A model generated the notes under the pieces. It had not been told where the DNA came from, did not search any database, and saw only the letters and a program-made list of their open reading frames with translations. Of a stretch of DNA of 64,000 bases, positions 20,988 through 29,962 are shown piece by piece (position 1 is the first letter of the stretch; each line of letters opens with the position of its first letter). The translations under genes and the position numbers were made by a program. The stretch covers positions 88,980 to 152,979 of the forward strand of contig JAEPMI010000006.1 in the NCBI GenBank assembly GCA_017644045.1. The letters run 5' to 3'. This stretch comes from Deltaproteobacteria bacterium. Its GTDB lineage: Bacteria; Myxococcota_A; Polyangia; Polyangiales; Houyiibacteriaceae.

Positions 20988-22826
20988 CTACTTGCGGAGA
21001 GCACCCCGCAGTAGCGCCATTCGTTCCCTGGTCAAACGGTCGGCGAGAGCATCGTCCCCCGCTCGCCGCGCCGCCACGGCCTGCTCCATGAGCTGCCGCG
21101 CCACCTCTTCTCGGGCCTTCTTCTCGAGCCTGGGGATCACGTCCCGCACCACCTGGCGCGCCGACTCCAGGTCGTCGTGGAGCTGAACGGCGAGTCGCTC
21201 TTTGAGCCACCAACTCGCTCCATTCGCCCCGATCTGATCCAGGAGTACCGATGCGTCTACTCCCTCGCGCCGACCCACCTGGCGCGAAGTGGCCTGAAAG
21301 ATGGCCCGAAGATCCGGATCCGTCAAAACCTCATGGATTTTTTCAGATTCCGGGCTTTCGAAGAGCGCCGGCTGGTCCAACATGGCGCCCAAAACCTCCC
21401 CTTGAAGGGGGTCGATGTTGCGCCTAATCGGTGCTTCGTCGATGGGCGGGCCGTCCATGGGCGGGGGCGGCTCCGGATCCTGCCGTCGCCGCGGACGCCC
21501 CTGCGAGAGCCCTCGACGGAGCTGCTGGCGAACGGCGTCGATGTCCCGAACGCCGAATTTCTGAGCAATTCTGTCGATGTAGAGCCGGCGCTCGACCGGG
21601 TTCTCCACCCGCTTGAGCACCGGCCCGAGGCTGGAGATCGCGTCCGCCGTCGCGGCCGCGTCACCGCGCGAATTCGCCGCGGCCTGGTCGACCAGGTGCT
21701 CGACGATCCCGGGAGCAGAATCGATACGCTGCTGCAAGGCATCGATGCCGTGCTCGCGCAAGTAACTGTCGGGATCGTGACCTTCCGGGAGCGCCACCAC
21801 ACGCGCCGGAAGCCCCGCCTCGGCGAGATGCGGGAACGCGGCTCGCACGGCCTTGCGACCGGCCTTGTCCCCGTCGAAGAGGATCACGACCCGCTCGGCG
21901 AAGCGGCGCAGGAGCCGGGCCTGGTCGGCGGTCAGGGCGGTCCCGAGCGGCGCGACGGCGTTGTCGAGGCCCTGCCGGTGGAGACAGACCACGTCGAAGT
22001 TGCCCTCGCAGAGCACCGCCCAGCCCTGGCGACGGATGGAGACGCGACCTTCCCAGAGCCCGAAGAGGAGCTTGCCCTTCTGGTAGAGCGGCCCCTCCGG
22101 GCTGTTGATGTACTTGGCCGGCGGGTCCCGGTCGTCGTCTTCCTCGAGCGAGGGGAGTGCCCGGCCGCTGAAGGCGACGATGCGTCCCTGCGAGTCGGAC
22201 ACCGGGAACATCAGCCGGTGGCGGAAGCGGTCGTAGTAGCCGTCGCGGCTCCGCCGAGGCACGACGAGTCCCGCGGCTTCGGCCTCGCCCGGTGAGCGCT
22301 GCTTCTGCCGGAAGAGGTTCACCAGCCCGTCCCACGCGTCCGGCGCGTAGCCGAGGCGGAAGCGCTTGGCGGTCTCGTCGTCGACGTCGCGGTCCAGGTA
22401 GCACTCGCGGGCCATGGCCCCGTGCGGGTGCTCCTCGAGCATTCGCACGTAGAACCCCGCAGCCTCGTCTAGGAGCGACGCGATCCGGTCGGTCTTCTCC
22501 TTCTCGCGCTTTCGCTCGGCGTCCTTGCGCGGATCGCCCTCCGGGATCTCGACCCCGGCCCGCTCGGCCAGCCGGCGCGCCGCCTCCGGAAAAGGCAGCC
22601 CCTCCAGCCGGGTCAGGAAACCGAACACGTCCCCCGACGCCTGGCAGCCGAAGCAGTGGAAGAAGCCGCGCTGCGGATGGACGTAGAAGCTCGGGGTCTT
22701 CTCGTTGTGGAAGGGGCAGAGCCCCTTGAAGCTCGCCCCCGACTTCTTGAGCTTCACGTACTCGCCGATGAGCACACCGATGTCGGTGCGCTCTCGGATC
22801 GACGCGATGACGTCGTCGGGGATCAA
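20988..22826 (-). CDS. dnaG: DNA primase DnaG
   Basis: 612 residues, started at TTG 22826 so that it begins [15 protein letters not shown] as in the family; AGAGG lies about 9 nt upstream. It makes RNA primers at the replication fork. The zinc-binding domain uses Cys37, His40, Cys58 and Cys61 ([17 protein letters not shown]). The catalytic core has the Toprim signatures LCEGNFDVV and [14 protein letters not shown]-terminal helical helicase-binding region follows an Arg/Pro-rich linker. A promoter-like sequence sits 39-66 nt upstream. Confidence 0.96.
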   Translation of the reverse strand: MIPDDVIASIRERTDIGVLIGEYVKLKKSGASFKGLCPFHNEKTPSFYVHPQRGFFHCFGCQASGDVFGFLTRLEGLPFPEAARRLAERAGVEIPEGDPRKDAERKREKEKTDRIASLLDEAAGFYVRMLEEHPHGAMARECYLDRDVDDETAKRFRLGYAPDAWDGLVNLFRQKQRSPGEAEAAGLVVPRRSRDGYYDRFRHRLMFPVSDSQGRIVAFSGRALPSLEEDDDRDPPAKYINSPEGPLYQKGKLLFGLWEGRVSIRRQGWAVLCEGNFDVVCLHRQGLDNAVAPLGTALTADQARLLRRFAERVVILFDGDKAGRKAVRAAFPHLAEAGLPARVVALPEGHDPDSYLREHGIDALQQRIDSAPGIVEHLVDQAAANSRGDAAATADAISSLGPVLKRVENPVERRLYIDRIAQKFGVRDIDAVRQQLRRGLSQGRPRRRQDPEPPPPMDGPPIDEAPIRRNIDPLQGEVLGAMLDQPALFESPESEKIHEVLTDPDLRAIFQATSRQVGRREGVDASVLLDQIGANGASWWLKERLAVQLHDDLESARQVVRDVIPRLEKKAREEVARQLMEQAVAARRAGDDALADRLTRERMALLRGALRK

Positions 22827-22864
22827 CGCCCGACCTCTGCCCGTGACCCCAACACGAAGCGCGC

Positions 22865-22892
22865 AGTATGCCCGCCGCTCGGGACTCGGCAA
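22865..22892 (-). promoter_or_regulatory. Possible sigma70-type promoter of dnaG-rpoD
   Basis: On the minus strand TTGCCG (22892-22887) and CATACT (22870-22865) are separated by 16 nt, four of six matches to each consensus box. The predicted start would leave a leader of about 30 nt before the TTG of dnaG. Confidence 0.4.
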
Positions 22893-22926
22893 GCCGCCCC
22901 AGCGTTTCCCGATCGAGCCCGTTGAG

Positions 22927-23111
22927 CCCTTGTTCTCGCACAAAGCCACCAAGGGCACGAAGGTCCACAAAGGAAAGAAGGTATTGCGGCCCGAGTCAGG
23001 CGACACGCGAGTCGATGCGGCGCCGATTCTGGACACGCCGGCGCAGGTTCCACCCAACACCCAATCTTCGTGAACCTCTGTGTCCTTGGTGGCTTTGTGC
23101 GAGAACAAGGG
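22927..23111. repeat. Inverted-arm palindromic element, copy A
   Basis: Perfect 28-bp inverted arms lie at 22927-22954 and 23084-23111 (outer sequence CCCTTGTTCTCGCACAAAGC). Similarity continues inward to about 46 nt per arm, ending in the CACAAAGG of the left arm. About 90 bp of unrelated sequence lies between. The 339-bp gap between dnaG and the protease gene contains this element and the putative promoter, and no gene. Copy B is at 42185-42298. Confidence 0.9.
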
Positions 23112-23165
23112 CATAGCGGGGAGGAGCGGGCTACGAGGGGGGAGGCGTGATAGACGGGAGCGGTC

Positions 23166-23936
23166 GTGACGGAGGCGCCGCCCGAGAAGAGCTCCGCGTT
23201 GCGGGAGGTGCTCCTGGTCTACGCCGGGGTGGCGGTGCTCACCTACGGGATCACCCGGCTGCGCGCGATCCCGATGGTGAAGGACTACGTGCACCTCGGG
23301 GTCGGGGCGCTCTTCCTGTTGGTCGCGCTCTGGCGCACCGGTCGCGACCGGGCCGCCCTCGACCGCTACGGCATCGCGCTCGGCGGCTTGCTCGCGCCGG
23401 TCGACGAGGAGGCGAACCCGGGGCCCCTCGGGCTCTACGACCTCGGTCGGCTCATCAAGGGCTCCTTCCCGTCGGCGCTGAAGGAGACCGGGGTCGCGGT
23501 GGGTCTCGCGCTGCTGATCTTCCCGCCCTTCTTCTTTGGCTTCGGCTGGTACCACGGCGCCCAGGGCTGGCCGACCCTGCAGCTCCCGGACGACTTCGCG
23601 AGCTTCGCCTTCGCCCAGCTGCTGGTGGTCGCGCTCCCCGAGGAGGTCTTCTTCCGCGGTTACGTGCAGACCCGGCTGAACGACCACTTCGGCGAGCCCC
23701 GCTGGGCGCTCTTCCGGAAGCTCGGAGTCCATCCCATGAGCCTGCTCCTGCAGGCGGTGCTCTTCGCGGCGGTGCACTTCGTGGCGATCCACCACCCGGC
23801 CCGCCTCGCCGTCTTCTTCCCCGGCCTGCTCTTCGGCGTGATCCGCGCCTGGCGCGGCGGCGTCGGAGCGGCCATCGTGCTCCACGCCCTGAGCAACGTG
23901 TACTCGGACCTTCTGGTCCGTGGCTGGCTCCGCTGA
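23166..23936 (+). CDS. CPBP/CAAX-type glutamic intramembrane protease, myxosortase candidate
   Basis: A 256-residue membrane protein, GTG start. About six hydrophobic segments are present. The ABI/CPBP motifs are all there: EEVFFR (Glu159, Glu160, Arg164), FAAVHF (His204) and HALSN (His240, Asn244). In Myxococcota, members of this family include the myxosortases that cut MYXO-CTERM tails, and the window carries such a tail at 8773, so this is a plausible sorting enzyme; CAAX-like housekeeping proteases are the alternative. It heads a tight plus-strand run with HAD, nadC and birA. Confidence 0.83.
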   Translation: MTEAPPEKSSALREVLLVYAGVAVLTYGITRLRAIPMVKDYVHLGVGALFLLVALWRTGRDRAALDRYGIALGGLLAPVDEEANPGPLGLYDLGRLIKGSFPSALKETGVAVGLALLIFPPFFFGFGWYHGAQGWPTLQLPDDFASFAFAQLLVVALPEEVFFRGYVQTRLNDHFGEPRWALFRKLGVHPMSLLLQAVLFAAVHFVAIHHPARLAVFFPGLLFGVIRAWRGGVGAAIVLHALSNVYSDLLVRGWLR

Positions 23937-23939
23937 CCG

Positions 23940-24701
23940 ATGAACGACGATGCAAAGACAGAGCAGGCGCGGGACATCGCAATGGGCGGGGGAGTTCGGG
24001 TGAATCGAGGAGGCCTAGCCGACGAGAGAGGGTTTGGGTGCCAAACCCTCAACAAGAGAGCCGCGATCTTCGACATGGACCGCACGCTCGTGGCCGTGAA
24101 CACCGGCACGCTCTACGCGCGCTGGCGCTTTCGCCGGCGCGAGGCCGGGCTGCGGGACATGGCGCGGGTGGCCCGTTGGCTCGCGCTCTACACCTTCGGC
24201 GCGATCGACGCCGAAGCCGCGACCCGGAGCGCGCTCGAGAGCGTCGCCGGCGAAGACGAGGCCGCGTTCCGCGAGCTCCTGGCCGGCTGGTACCGCAGCT
24301 CCGTGCGCCGACACATCAGCCCGCAGGCGCGCGCGGAGGTCGAGCGGCGCCGCGCGGCCGGCGACGTGCTCGTCGTCCTCAGCGCGTCGACGCCCTACGT
24401 GGTGGAGCCGCTCGCCGCGGACCTCGGCATCGACCACGTGCTCTGCACCGAGCTCGAGACCCGCGACGGACGGCTGACGGGGCGCTGCGCCGAGCTCTGC
24501 TACGGCCCACACAAGGTCCGCATCGCGGAGCGCTGGGCCACGGAGCACGGCATCGATCTCGAGCGGAGCGCCTTCTACACCGACAGCGTGAGCGACGCGC
24601 CGATGCTCCGACGCGTCGGCGAGCGTCGCGTGATCAACCCGGACCCGCGGCTGCGCCTCTTGGCCCGCCGCGAAGGATGGAGCGTCGAAGAATGGCGATG
24701 A
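23940..24701 (+). CDS. HAD-IB family phosphatase (SerB-like)
   Basis: 253 residues, 3 nt after the protease gene. After a 40-residue N-terminal part that looks non-conserved (the true start may be internal), motif I reads AAIFDMDRTLVAVNTG, motif II VLVVLSAST, and motif III/IV YTDSVSDAPML. This is the IB subfamily that includes phosphoserine phosphatase and CicA-type lipid or sugar phosphatases. The substrate is not identifiable. Its end overlaps nadC by 10 nt. Confidence 0.85.
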   Translation: MNDDAKTEQARDIAMGGGVRVNRGGLADERGFGCQTLNKRAAIFDMDRTLVAVNTGTLYARWRFRRREAGLRDMARVARWLALYTFGAIDAEAATRSALESVAGEDEAAFRELLAGWYRSSVRRHISPQARAEVERRRAAGDVLVVLSASTPYVVEPLAADLGIDHVLCTELETRDGRLTGRCAELCYGPHKVRIAERWATEHGIDLERSAFYTDSVSDAPMLRRVGERRVINPDPRLRLLARREGWSVEEWR

Positions 24702-25543
24702 TGAACCCGCCTGCACCGGTGGTGCTCGAGCGCATCGTGCGCGCGGCGCTCGAAGAAGACATCGCACGCGGCGACCTGACCACCGAAGCCACGGTCGCTC
24801 CCGAGACGATGGGCGAAGCGACCTTCGGCGCGCGCGAGTCGCTGGTGCTCAGTGGCCTGCCGGTGATCGAGACCGTCTTCCGGCTCGTGGACGAGCGCGT
24901 GAGCGTCACGGCCGAGGCCGCCGACGGAGACCGACTCGGAGCGGGCGACGTCGCGGCACGAGTGAAGGGCCCCGCGCGCTCGATCCTCATGGGCGAGCGC
25001 GTGGCGCTGAACTTCGCGCAGCGGATGAGCGGCATCGCGAGTCAGGCGCGCCGCTACGTCGACGCGCTCCCGGAAGGGAGCTCCTGCCGCATCTCGGACA
25101 CCCGCAAGACCACGCCGGGGCTGCGCGCGCTCGAGCGCTACGCCGTTCGCTGCGGCGGTGCACACAACCATCGCGAAGACCTCGGCGCCGCGGTGCTCAT
25201 CAAGGACAACCACATCGCCGCCTGCGGTGGGGTGCGGACCGCGATCGAGCGCGCGAAGGCCTACGCGCCGCACACCACGCGCATCGAGTGCGAGGTCGAC
25301 ACCCGCGAGCAGCTGGTGGAGGCCCTCGACGCAGGTGCGGACATCATCCTCCTCGACAACTTCGACGACGACGCCTGCCGCGACGCGGTCGCGCTCGCCG
25401 CGGGCAAGGCGATCCTCGAAGCCAGCGGCAACGTCACCCTCGAGCGCATCCCGAAGCTCGCCGCAACCGGCGTCCACGTGATCAGCAGCGGCGCGCTCAC
25501 CCACTCGGTGCGCTCGGTCGACCTCGGCCTCGACTGGGTCTGA
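24692..25543 (+). CDS. nadC: Nicotinate-nucleotide pyrophosphorylase (carboxylating)
   Basis: 283 residues from ATG 24692. The enzyme converts quinolinate and PRPP to nicotinate mononucleotide, CO2 and pyrophosphate in de novo NAD synthesis. Family signatures are RKTTPGLR (138-145), GGAHNHR (155-161), Lys171 in LIKDNH, ECEVDT and DIILLDNF, with VISSGALTHSV near the end for phosphate binding. Length is normal. It is coupled to the HAD gene upstream and to birA downstream (TGATG). Confidence 0.96.
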   Translation: MAMMNPPAPVVLERIVRAALEEDIARGDLTTEATVAPETMGEATFGARESLVLSGLPVIETVFRLVDERVSVTAEAADGDRLGAGDVAARVKGPARSILMGERVALNFAQRMSGIASQARRYVDALPEGSSCRISDTRKTTPGLRALERYAVRCGGAHNHREDLGAAVLIKDNHIAACGGVRTAIERAKAYAPHTTRIECEVDTREQLVEALDAGADIILLDNFDDDACRDAVALAAGKAILEASGNVTLERIPKLAATGVHVISSGALTHSVRSVDLGLDWV

Positions 25544-26298
25544 TGGCCGACATCGCGGACCTCGAGGCCGCGCTGCGCGCGATCGGCGAGCCGCGCTGGC
25601 TCGGCGCGCGCGGTCGCGTGAAGGCCGTGACGGACTCCACCATGGACGACGCCTGGCAGGCACTCGAGGACGGCGCAGACCACGGCTTCGTGGTCGTGGC
25701 CGACCACCAGCGCGCGGGTCGTGGATCGCACGGGCGCACCTGGGCCTCGCCGGCCGGAGTGGACCTCTACCTGAGCGCGGTGGTGCGCATCCCGCGACCC
25801 CGGCCGACCATGACCCTCGCCACCGCGCTCGCGGTGGTGGACACGGTGCGCGGCGCTCTCGGCGAGTCGGGCGCGGAGGTCCGAGTGAAGTGGCCGAACG
25901 ACGTGCTCGTCGACGACCGGAAGATCGCGGGGATCCTCTGCGAGAGCCGCAGCCGCGGTGCGCGCTTCGACGCCGTCATCGGTGTGGGGCTCAACGTGAA
26001 CCGAGCTTCGTTCGAGCCGGTGCTCGAGGCGACCTCGCTCCACCTCGCGAGCGGGCACGACGTCGACCGGGGCGAGGTGCTGAGCCGACTGCTCTCCGCC
26101 ATGGAGCGTTGGCTCGCGGCCGAGCCGAGCGCCGTGACCGCCGCGCTCGACGACGCCCTCGCCTGGCGCGGCGAGCGCGTGAGCTGCGACGCGATCGCGG
26201 GCGAGCTGCTCGGGGTCGCGGCCGACGGCGGCCTTCGTCTGCGCACCGACGACGGTGAGCGGGTGCTGCACGCCGGCCGACTCTCGCGGGCTACCTGA
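25543..26298 (+). CDS. birA: Biotin--[acetyl-CoA-carboxylase] ligase, catalytic only
   Basis: 251 residues, overlapping nadC by 1 nt. It attaches biotin to carboxylase carrier protein. Visible are the biotinyl-AMP loop GRGSHGRTW (59-67), KWPND (116-120), Lys127 and GVGLNVN, with an SH3-like C-terminal domain. The N-terminal winged helix of the E. coli repressor-ligase is absent, so it is a class I ligase without direct DNA-binding control. The last 8 nt overlap the end of the convergent LysR gene. Confidence 0.94.
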   Translation: MADIADLEAALRAIGEPRWLGARGRVKAVTDSTMDDAWQALEDGADHGFVVVADHQRAGRGSHGRTWASPAGVDLYLSAVVRIPRPRPTMTLATALAVVDTVRGALGESGAEVRVKWPNDVLVDDRKIAGILCESRSRGARFDAVIGVGLNVNRASFEPVLEATSLHLASGHDVDRGEVLSRLLSAMERWLAAEPSAVTAALDDALAWRGERVSCDAIAGELLGVAADGGLRLRTDDGERVLHAGRLSRAT

Positions 26299-27136
26299 CC
26301 ACCGCCTCGAGCCACTCCACGATCGCGCGGACCTTCGGGAGCTTCTGCTTCGCGCGATGCGCGACGAGGTAGATGGCCCGGACCGGCAGCGCCTCGGCCG
26401 TGCCGCCGACCGCCCGGGGGTCGATGACGTCGAGGTCCAGTCGCTCGCCGAGGCGCGCCGGCAGGATCGCGACGCCGAGGGACTCGGCGACGGCGAGTCC
26501 GAGCGCTTCGACGTCCTCGACCAAGAGCCGCGCAGGTCGGCCCAAGGCGCGCTCTGCATGACGCTGTTCGGGGATGTGGGCGAGCGTCCCGCCGAGCCCC
26601 AACCAGGGCGTGTCCGCGCCGAGCGCGAGCCCCGGCGCGGCGAACCAATCGTAGGCGGAGGTCGCCAATCGCTTGGCGACGAGCTCGCCGCGCTCGGGCC
26701 GCGCGAAACGGATGGCGACGTCCGCCTCGTTGGCGGCGAGGCTGACGATGCGGTTGCTGCTGAGCAGCCGCACCCGAAGGGCTGGATGTCGCTCGTAGAG
26801 CGCGGGCAAACCGCTCACCAGCGACCACCGGACGAGCTCGCCGACGGTGTTGATGGTGACCTCGCCACGGAGCGCGTCGTCTTCCTCGAGCGTCGCGCGC
26901 GCGGCCAGCGCGCCGGCCACCATCGGCTGCAGGGACGCCCACAGCGCCTCGCCCTTCGAGGTCAGACGGACGGGCGTCTCGCGAAGGAGCAGCGGCGAGC
27001 CGGCGCCCGCCTCGAGCCGCGCGAGCCGCCGGCTCACCGTCGACTGACTGACGCCGAGCGCGCGAGCCGCCTCCGTCAGGCTGCCCAAGCGGGCGACCGC
27101 TTCGAAGGTGCGCAGCTGGTCCCAAGACGGCTCCAT
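26291..27136 (-). CDS. LysR-family transcriptional regulator
   Basis: 281 residues. The N-terminal winged helix (QLRTFEAVARLGSLTEAARA, then LGVSQSTVSRRLARLEAGAG) is followed by a periplasmic-binding-protein-like effector domain (about 90-275). It is divergent from the metallo-beta-lactamase-fold gene at 27214 with 77 bp between starts, which contain two palindromes. By LysR convention it probably controls that neighbour and itself; the effector is unknown. Confidence 0.93.
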   Translation of the reverse strand: MEPSWDQLRTFEAVARLGSLTEAARALGVSQSTVSRRLARLEAGAGSPLLLRETPVRLTSKGEALWASLQPMVAGALAARATLEEDDALRGEVTINTVGELVRWSLVSGLPALYERHPALRVRLLSSNRIVSLAANEADVAIRFARPERGELVAKRLATSAYDWFAAPGLALGADTPWLGLGGTLAHIPEQRHAERALGRPARLLVEDVEALGLAVAESLGVAILPARLGERLDLDVIDPRAVGGTAEALPVRAIYLVAHRAKQKLPKVRAIVEWLEAVVR

Positions 27137-27141
27137 GGCTC

Positions 27142-27155
27142 ATCCGTATACGGAT
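27142..27155. promoter_or_regulatory. Palindrome in LysR/MBL intergenic region (site 1)
   Basis: ATCCGTATACGGAT is a perfect 14-bp palindrome 6 nt upstream of the LysR start codon. It is a likely LysR-type operator. Confidence 0.55.
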
Positions 27156-27169
27156 TGTAGGCATCCATC

Positions 27170-27179
27170 AACGGCCGTT
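27170..27179. promoter_or_regulatory. Palindrome in LysR/MBL intergenic region (site 2)
   Basis: AACGGCCGTT is a perfect 10-bp palindrome, 14 nt from site 1 and 34 nt before the MBL start. It may be a second regulator half-site region. Confidence 0.4.
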
Positions 27180-27213
27180 GTCATGCGTATTCGCAACCAC
27201 CAGGGTCCGAGTC

Positions 27214-28053
27214 ATGCAGCTCACCCAACTCCGAAACGCCACCATCCACCTCGAGCTCGGTCCCCATCGTCTGCTGGTCGACCCGATGCTCTCCGACCCC
27301 GGCGCCCTGCCCCCGCTCCGCATGGTGGGGGGATCGGGCGAGCGAAACCCGCTGGTCCCGCTCCCTCCGGTGACCGACGCGCTACTCGACGAAGTGACCG
27401 CCGTGCTCCTGACCCACGAGCATCCCGACCACCTGGACGTGGCGGGCATCGAGTGGATCCGCGAGCGAGGGCTGCCGGTCTGGACCAGCGGGATGGATGC
27501 GCCGAACCTCGCGCGGAAGGACGTGGACGCGCACGAGCTGGTCGATGGGTCGCTCGGCATGCGCGTCGAGGTCGTGCCCTCCAAGCACGGTCGGGGGCTG
27601 GTCGGCTGGGTGCTCGGTCCCGTGGCCGGTTTCTATCTGGCGCATCCCGGCGAGCCGAGCCTCTACCTCACCGGCGACTCGATCCTCACCGCCAACGTGC
27701 TCGACGCCATCGAGCGACTGCAGCCCGACGTCATCGTCGCACCGGCCGGCAACGCCACCCTCGGCTTCGGTGGCGACATCCTCTTCTCACCGGACGAGCT
27801 GGTGACGCTGGCGCACGCCGCGCGCGGCCAGGTGGTGCTCAACCACCTCGAAGCGCTCGACCACTGCCCGGTCACCCGTGCGGAGCTGCGAGAGCGGATG
27901 GCCGCGGAAGGGCTGGCCGATCGGGTCCACGTACCGGAAGACGGAGAGCGCCTGGTCTTCTCCGCGAGCGAGGCGACGGAGGTCGCGCTCCACCCGACGC
28001 GACTGACGCCGACCTTCCAGAAGTGGGCCACGAAGGCCCTCGCAGGAACCTGA
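27214..28053 (+). CDS. Metallo-beta-lactamase-fold hydrolase (UlaG-like)
   Basis: 279 residues from ATG 27214 (MQLTQLRNAT); the upstream TTG lies in the regulatory region. The MBL metal-binding signature is THEHPDHLD (about 68-76), followed by VPSKHG, TGDS (about 153-156) and a late His in LNHLEALDHC. The N-terminal RNATIHLELGPHRLLVDP is typical of the UlaG-like branch. The substrate is unknown. It is the probable target of the divergent LysR protein. A GGGCC-GAAA-GGCCC hairpin lies 38 nt after the stop. Confidence 0.88.
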   Translation: MQLTQLRNATIHLELGPHRLLVDPMLSDPGALPPLRMVGGSGERNPLVPLPPVTDALLDEVTAVLLTHEHPDHLDVAGIEWIRERGLPVWTSGMDAPNLARKDVDAHELVDGSLGMRVEVVPSKHGRGLVGWVLGPVAGFYLAHPGEPSLYLTGDSILTANVLDAIERLQPDVIVAPAGNATLGFGGDILFSPDELVTLAHAARGQVVLNHLEALDHCPVTRAELRERMAAEGLADRVHVPEDGERLVFSASEATEVALHPTRLTPTFQKWATKALAGT

Positions 28054-28054
28054 C

Positions 28055-28138
28055 GGCCGAAGGCCAAAGGCCAACGGGCCGAAGGCCAACGGGCCGAAAG
28101 GCCCGCCTCGCCCTCACCCTCACCCTGGCCCTCACCCT
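28055..28138. repeat. Composite GGCCGAAGGCC / CCCTCACCCT repeat
   Basis: Tandem GGCCGAAGGCCAACG-like units (28055-28104) run directly into C-tracts spaced by 3 nt (28111-28138). Both halves match the element at 1696-1838 and the one at 28671-28780. It lies between two same-strand genes. Confidence 0.85.
28091..28104. terminator. GNRA-loop hairpin after the MBL gene
   Basis: GGGCC and GGCCC flank a GAAA tetraloop. It follows the MBL stop and is followed by C-tracts with no T-run. Its role as terminator is tentative. Confidence 0.4.
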
Positions 28139-28212
28139 GTGTCGAGGTCTTGTGAGGCCCAGGCGAAAGCCACGGCCTTGCGACGATCACCCCCTGTGGT
28201 ACCGATGTGGGC

Positions 28213-28662
28213 ATGGACAACCGATGGATTCCCGCCCTCGCCTTCGTCCTCCTCACCGGCTGCGGCGGCGGCACGCCCACCGGTGAGTGCCGCGGGGACG
28301 ACTGCGCGTGCACCGACGCCACCTGCGACTGCCCGGCGACCGGAAGCTGCGCGCAGGAGTGCACCAGCGCATGCGTGCTCGGCTGCTCCGATGGCGCCGA
28401 CTGCGAGTTCAGCTGCGGCACCGGCTGTCTCGCCGAGTGCCCGGGCAGTGGGTCGTGCGAGGTCGAGGTCGGCACCGGGAGCACGGTCGTCTGCGACGGC
28501 CCTGGTGGCTGCGACGTCGTGTGCAACGGTGACTGCAACGTCACCTGCCCGGGCTCGGGCACCTGCCGCGTCCGCTGCGGCGAGGGCGACATGTGCCTTC
28601 TCCAGGCGTGCGACGCGGTGAGCTGCCCGGACGGCAGTCAGGTCTGCAACGGCGCGTGTTGA
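28213..28662 (+). CDS. Small Cys-rich lipoprotein
   Basis: 149 residues from ATG 28213. Lipobox LLTGC near residue 17, then about 26 cysteines spread through a Gly/Ser/Asp-rich chain with repeated CPGSGxC and CxxxCxxxC spacings. It must be held by many disulfides outside the cytoplasm. Similar short Cys-rich lipoproteins are common in myxobacteria but no function is known to me. Confidence 0.8.
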   Translation: MDNRWIPALAFVLLTGCGGGTPTGECRGDDCACTDATCDCPATGSCAQECTSACVLGCSDGADCEFSCGTGCLAECPGSGSCEVEVGTGSTVVCDGPGGCDVVCNGDCNVTCPGSGTCRVRCGEGDMCLLQACDAVSCPDGSQVCNGAC

Positions 28663-28670
28663 GCGGCGGA

Positions 28671-28683
28671 GGGCCGAAGGCCC
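28671..28683. terminator. GGGCC-GAA-GGCCC hairpin
   Basis: A perfect 5-bp stem with a GAA loop, 9 nt after the Cys-rich gene, followed by the C-tract array. It is the third copy of the hairpin part of the composite repeat. Confidence 0.4.
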
Positions 28684-28690
28684 GAGACCT

Positions 28691-28780
28691 CCCTCGCCCT
28701 CACCCTGATGGGCAGCCACTGGGTCTCCTGACCTCTTCACCCCTACAGGGTGAGGGAGAGGGCGAGGGTCAGGGTGAGGG
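28691..28780. repeat. Facing C-tract and G-tract arrays
   Basis: CCCTCGCCCTCACCCT (28691-28706) faces AGGGTGAGGGAGAGGGCGAG and onward (to 28780). The arms are largely complementary and the right one is a quadruplex-type motif. They lie between convergent genes, as at 1.7-1.9 kb. Confidence 0.8.
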
Positions 28781-28809
28781 AGACTTGCGCCTTGGCGCTC
28801 GTCCGGGGC

Positions 28810-29769
28810 TCAGTACCAGTAGACCTGGCCGCCGCGGCGGGGGCTGATCACCCCGCGTCGGCCGTGCGGCCGGACCACTCGGCGCTGGACGCGAACGCGC
28901 GTACGGCGGCCGGGGATGGCCTGCGGCTGGACGTCCTCGACGCCGGGCGGACCACCCTGGACACTCAGGTCCGGGTTCAGGAGCATGCCCGGGCGCGCGT
29001 TCGGCGGGACCGGGAAGTACCACCAGCGGCCCTGCTGGTGGACCCAGTAGCCCGCGACGTTGCGGTGACCGGCCGGGACGCGCAGACGCGGCGTGCTCCG
29101 GGTCTGCTGGGGAGGCGCGGGCACCTCGCCGTCGTCGAACTGCGGCGCCTGGTCGAGGTCCTCCACGTCCGCGGCGTCCTCGAGCTCCGGGGCGGGGCTC
29201 GGCGCGGGCTGGGTCTCGGCGGGCGGGGGCAGCGGCGCCTCGGGCAACGCGGTGTCCTCGACCGCCGGGGGCGGAAGCTCGGCGGGCGCCGGGATGGCGG
29301 CCATCACCTGGGTGACGTAGGTGCCGCCGGACGTCGGGAGCGCGGCGAGACCGATGTGGGTGAAGCCCTCTTCGAAGAGCTGCGCGCGGTGGGCCGGGCT
29401 GTTGAGGATCGCCTCGAAGGCGCCGGCGGTCGTCGCGTGCTTCGCGATGTTCTCGCCGATGCGCGAGGCGGTCACGCCAGTGGCCTGGACGCGAGCCGCG
29501 GGGGTCCCGGTGCGCTCGGAGACGTGGACCAGCTCCGAGTGGCGCGCCATGTCGCGGCTGTGGGCGCGGGCTGCCTCGTCGAGGCCGGGGTGGCGCTGCA
29601 GCGGCGCCAGGTCGGCCTCGGCGCGCATCTGGTTGATGCGGGCGATCATCGCTGCCTCGCCGCCGTCGTCGAACGCGACCGCTGCCTGGCGGCGCGGCTG
29701 AGCGAACGCGGTGGAGGCGCCGAGGAGCGCGGTCAGGGAGAGGAAGGCGGTGAGGGAGGAGAGGCGCAT
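28810..29769 (-). CDS. Secreted CAP/SCP-domain protein
   Basis: 319 residues with a signal peptide ending TAFAQ. The CAP domain (about 38-155) has INQMRAEADLAPLQRHPGLD, HSRDMA, IGENIA and NSPAHRAQLF, with the cavity histidines typical of bacterial SCP proteins. A Pro/Glu-rich spacer (about 160-225) leads to a basic, Trp/Tyr-containing C-terminal region (GYWVHQQGRWWYFPVPP). Function of bacterial CAP proteins is unclear; envelope or extracellular binding is likely. Confidence 0.88.
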   Translation of the reverse strand: MRLSSLTAFLSLTALLGASTAFAQPRRQAAVAFDDGGEAAMIARINQMRAEADLAPLQRHPGLDEAARAHSRDMARHSELVHVSERTGTPAARVQATGVTASRIGENIAKHATTAGAFEAILNSPAHRAQLFEEGFTHIGLAALPTSGGTYVTQVMAAIPAPAELPPPAVEDTALPEAPLPPPAETQPAPSPAPELEDAADVEDLDQAPQFDDGEVPAPPQQTRSTPRLRVPAGHRNVAGYWVHQQGRWWYFPVPPNARPGMLLNPDLSVQGGPPGVEDVQPQAIPGRRTRVRVQRRVVRPHGRRGVISPRRGGQVYWY

Positions 29770-29962
29770 GGGACTTGTTCAAGGTAAGAGCAATCTCCGG
29801 GCCAGTCACCCGAGGCGCTTTTATTCAATGGTTTCGTGCCGAAACCCGCCCTCGATCGTTGCGATGACCCCGACCAGACGACACACCGTGAATGGATCTT
29901 CACGATCGATTGGCGGAACCGACCCCTCGACAGCGCGTGCGACTCGCGCGATGGATGCAGCC

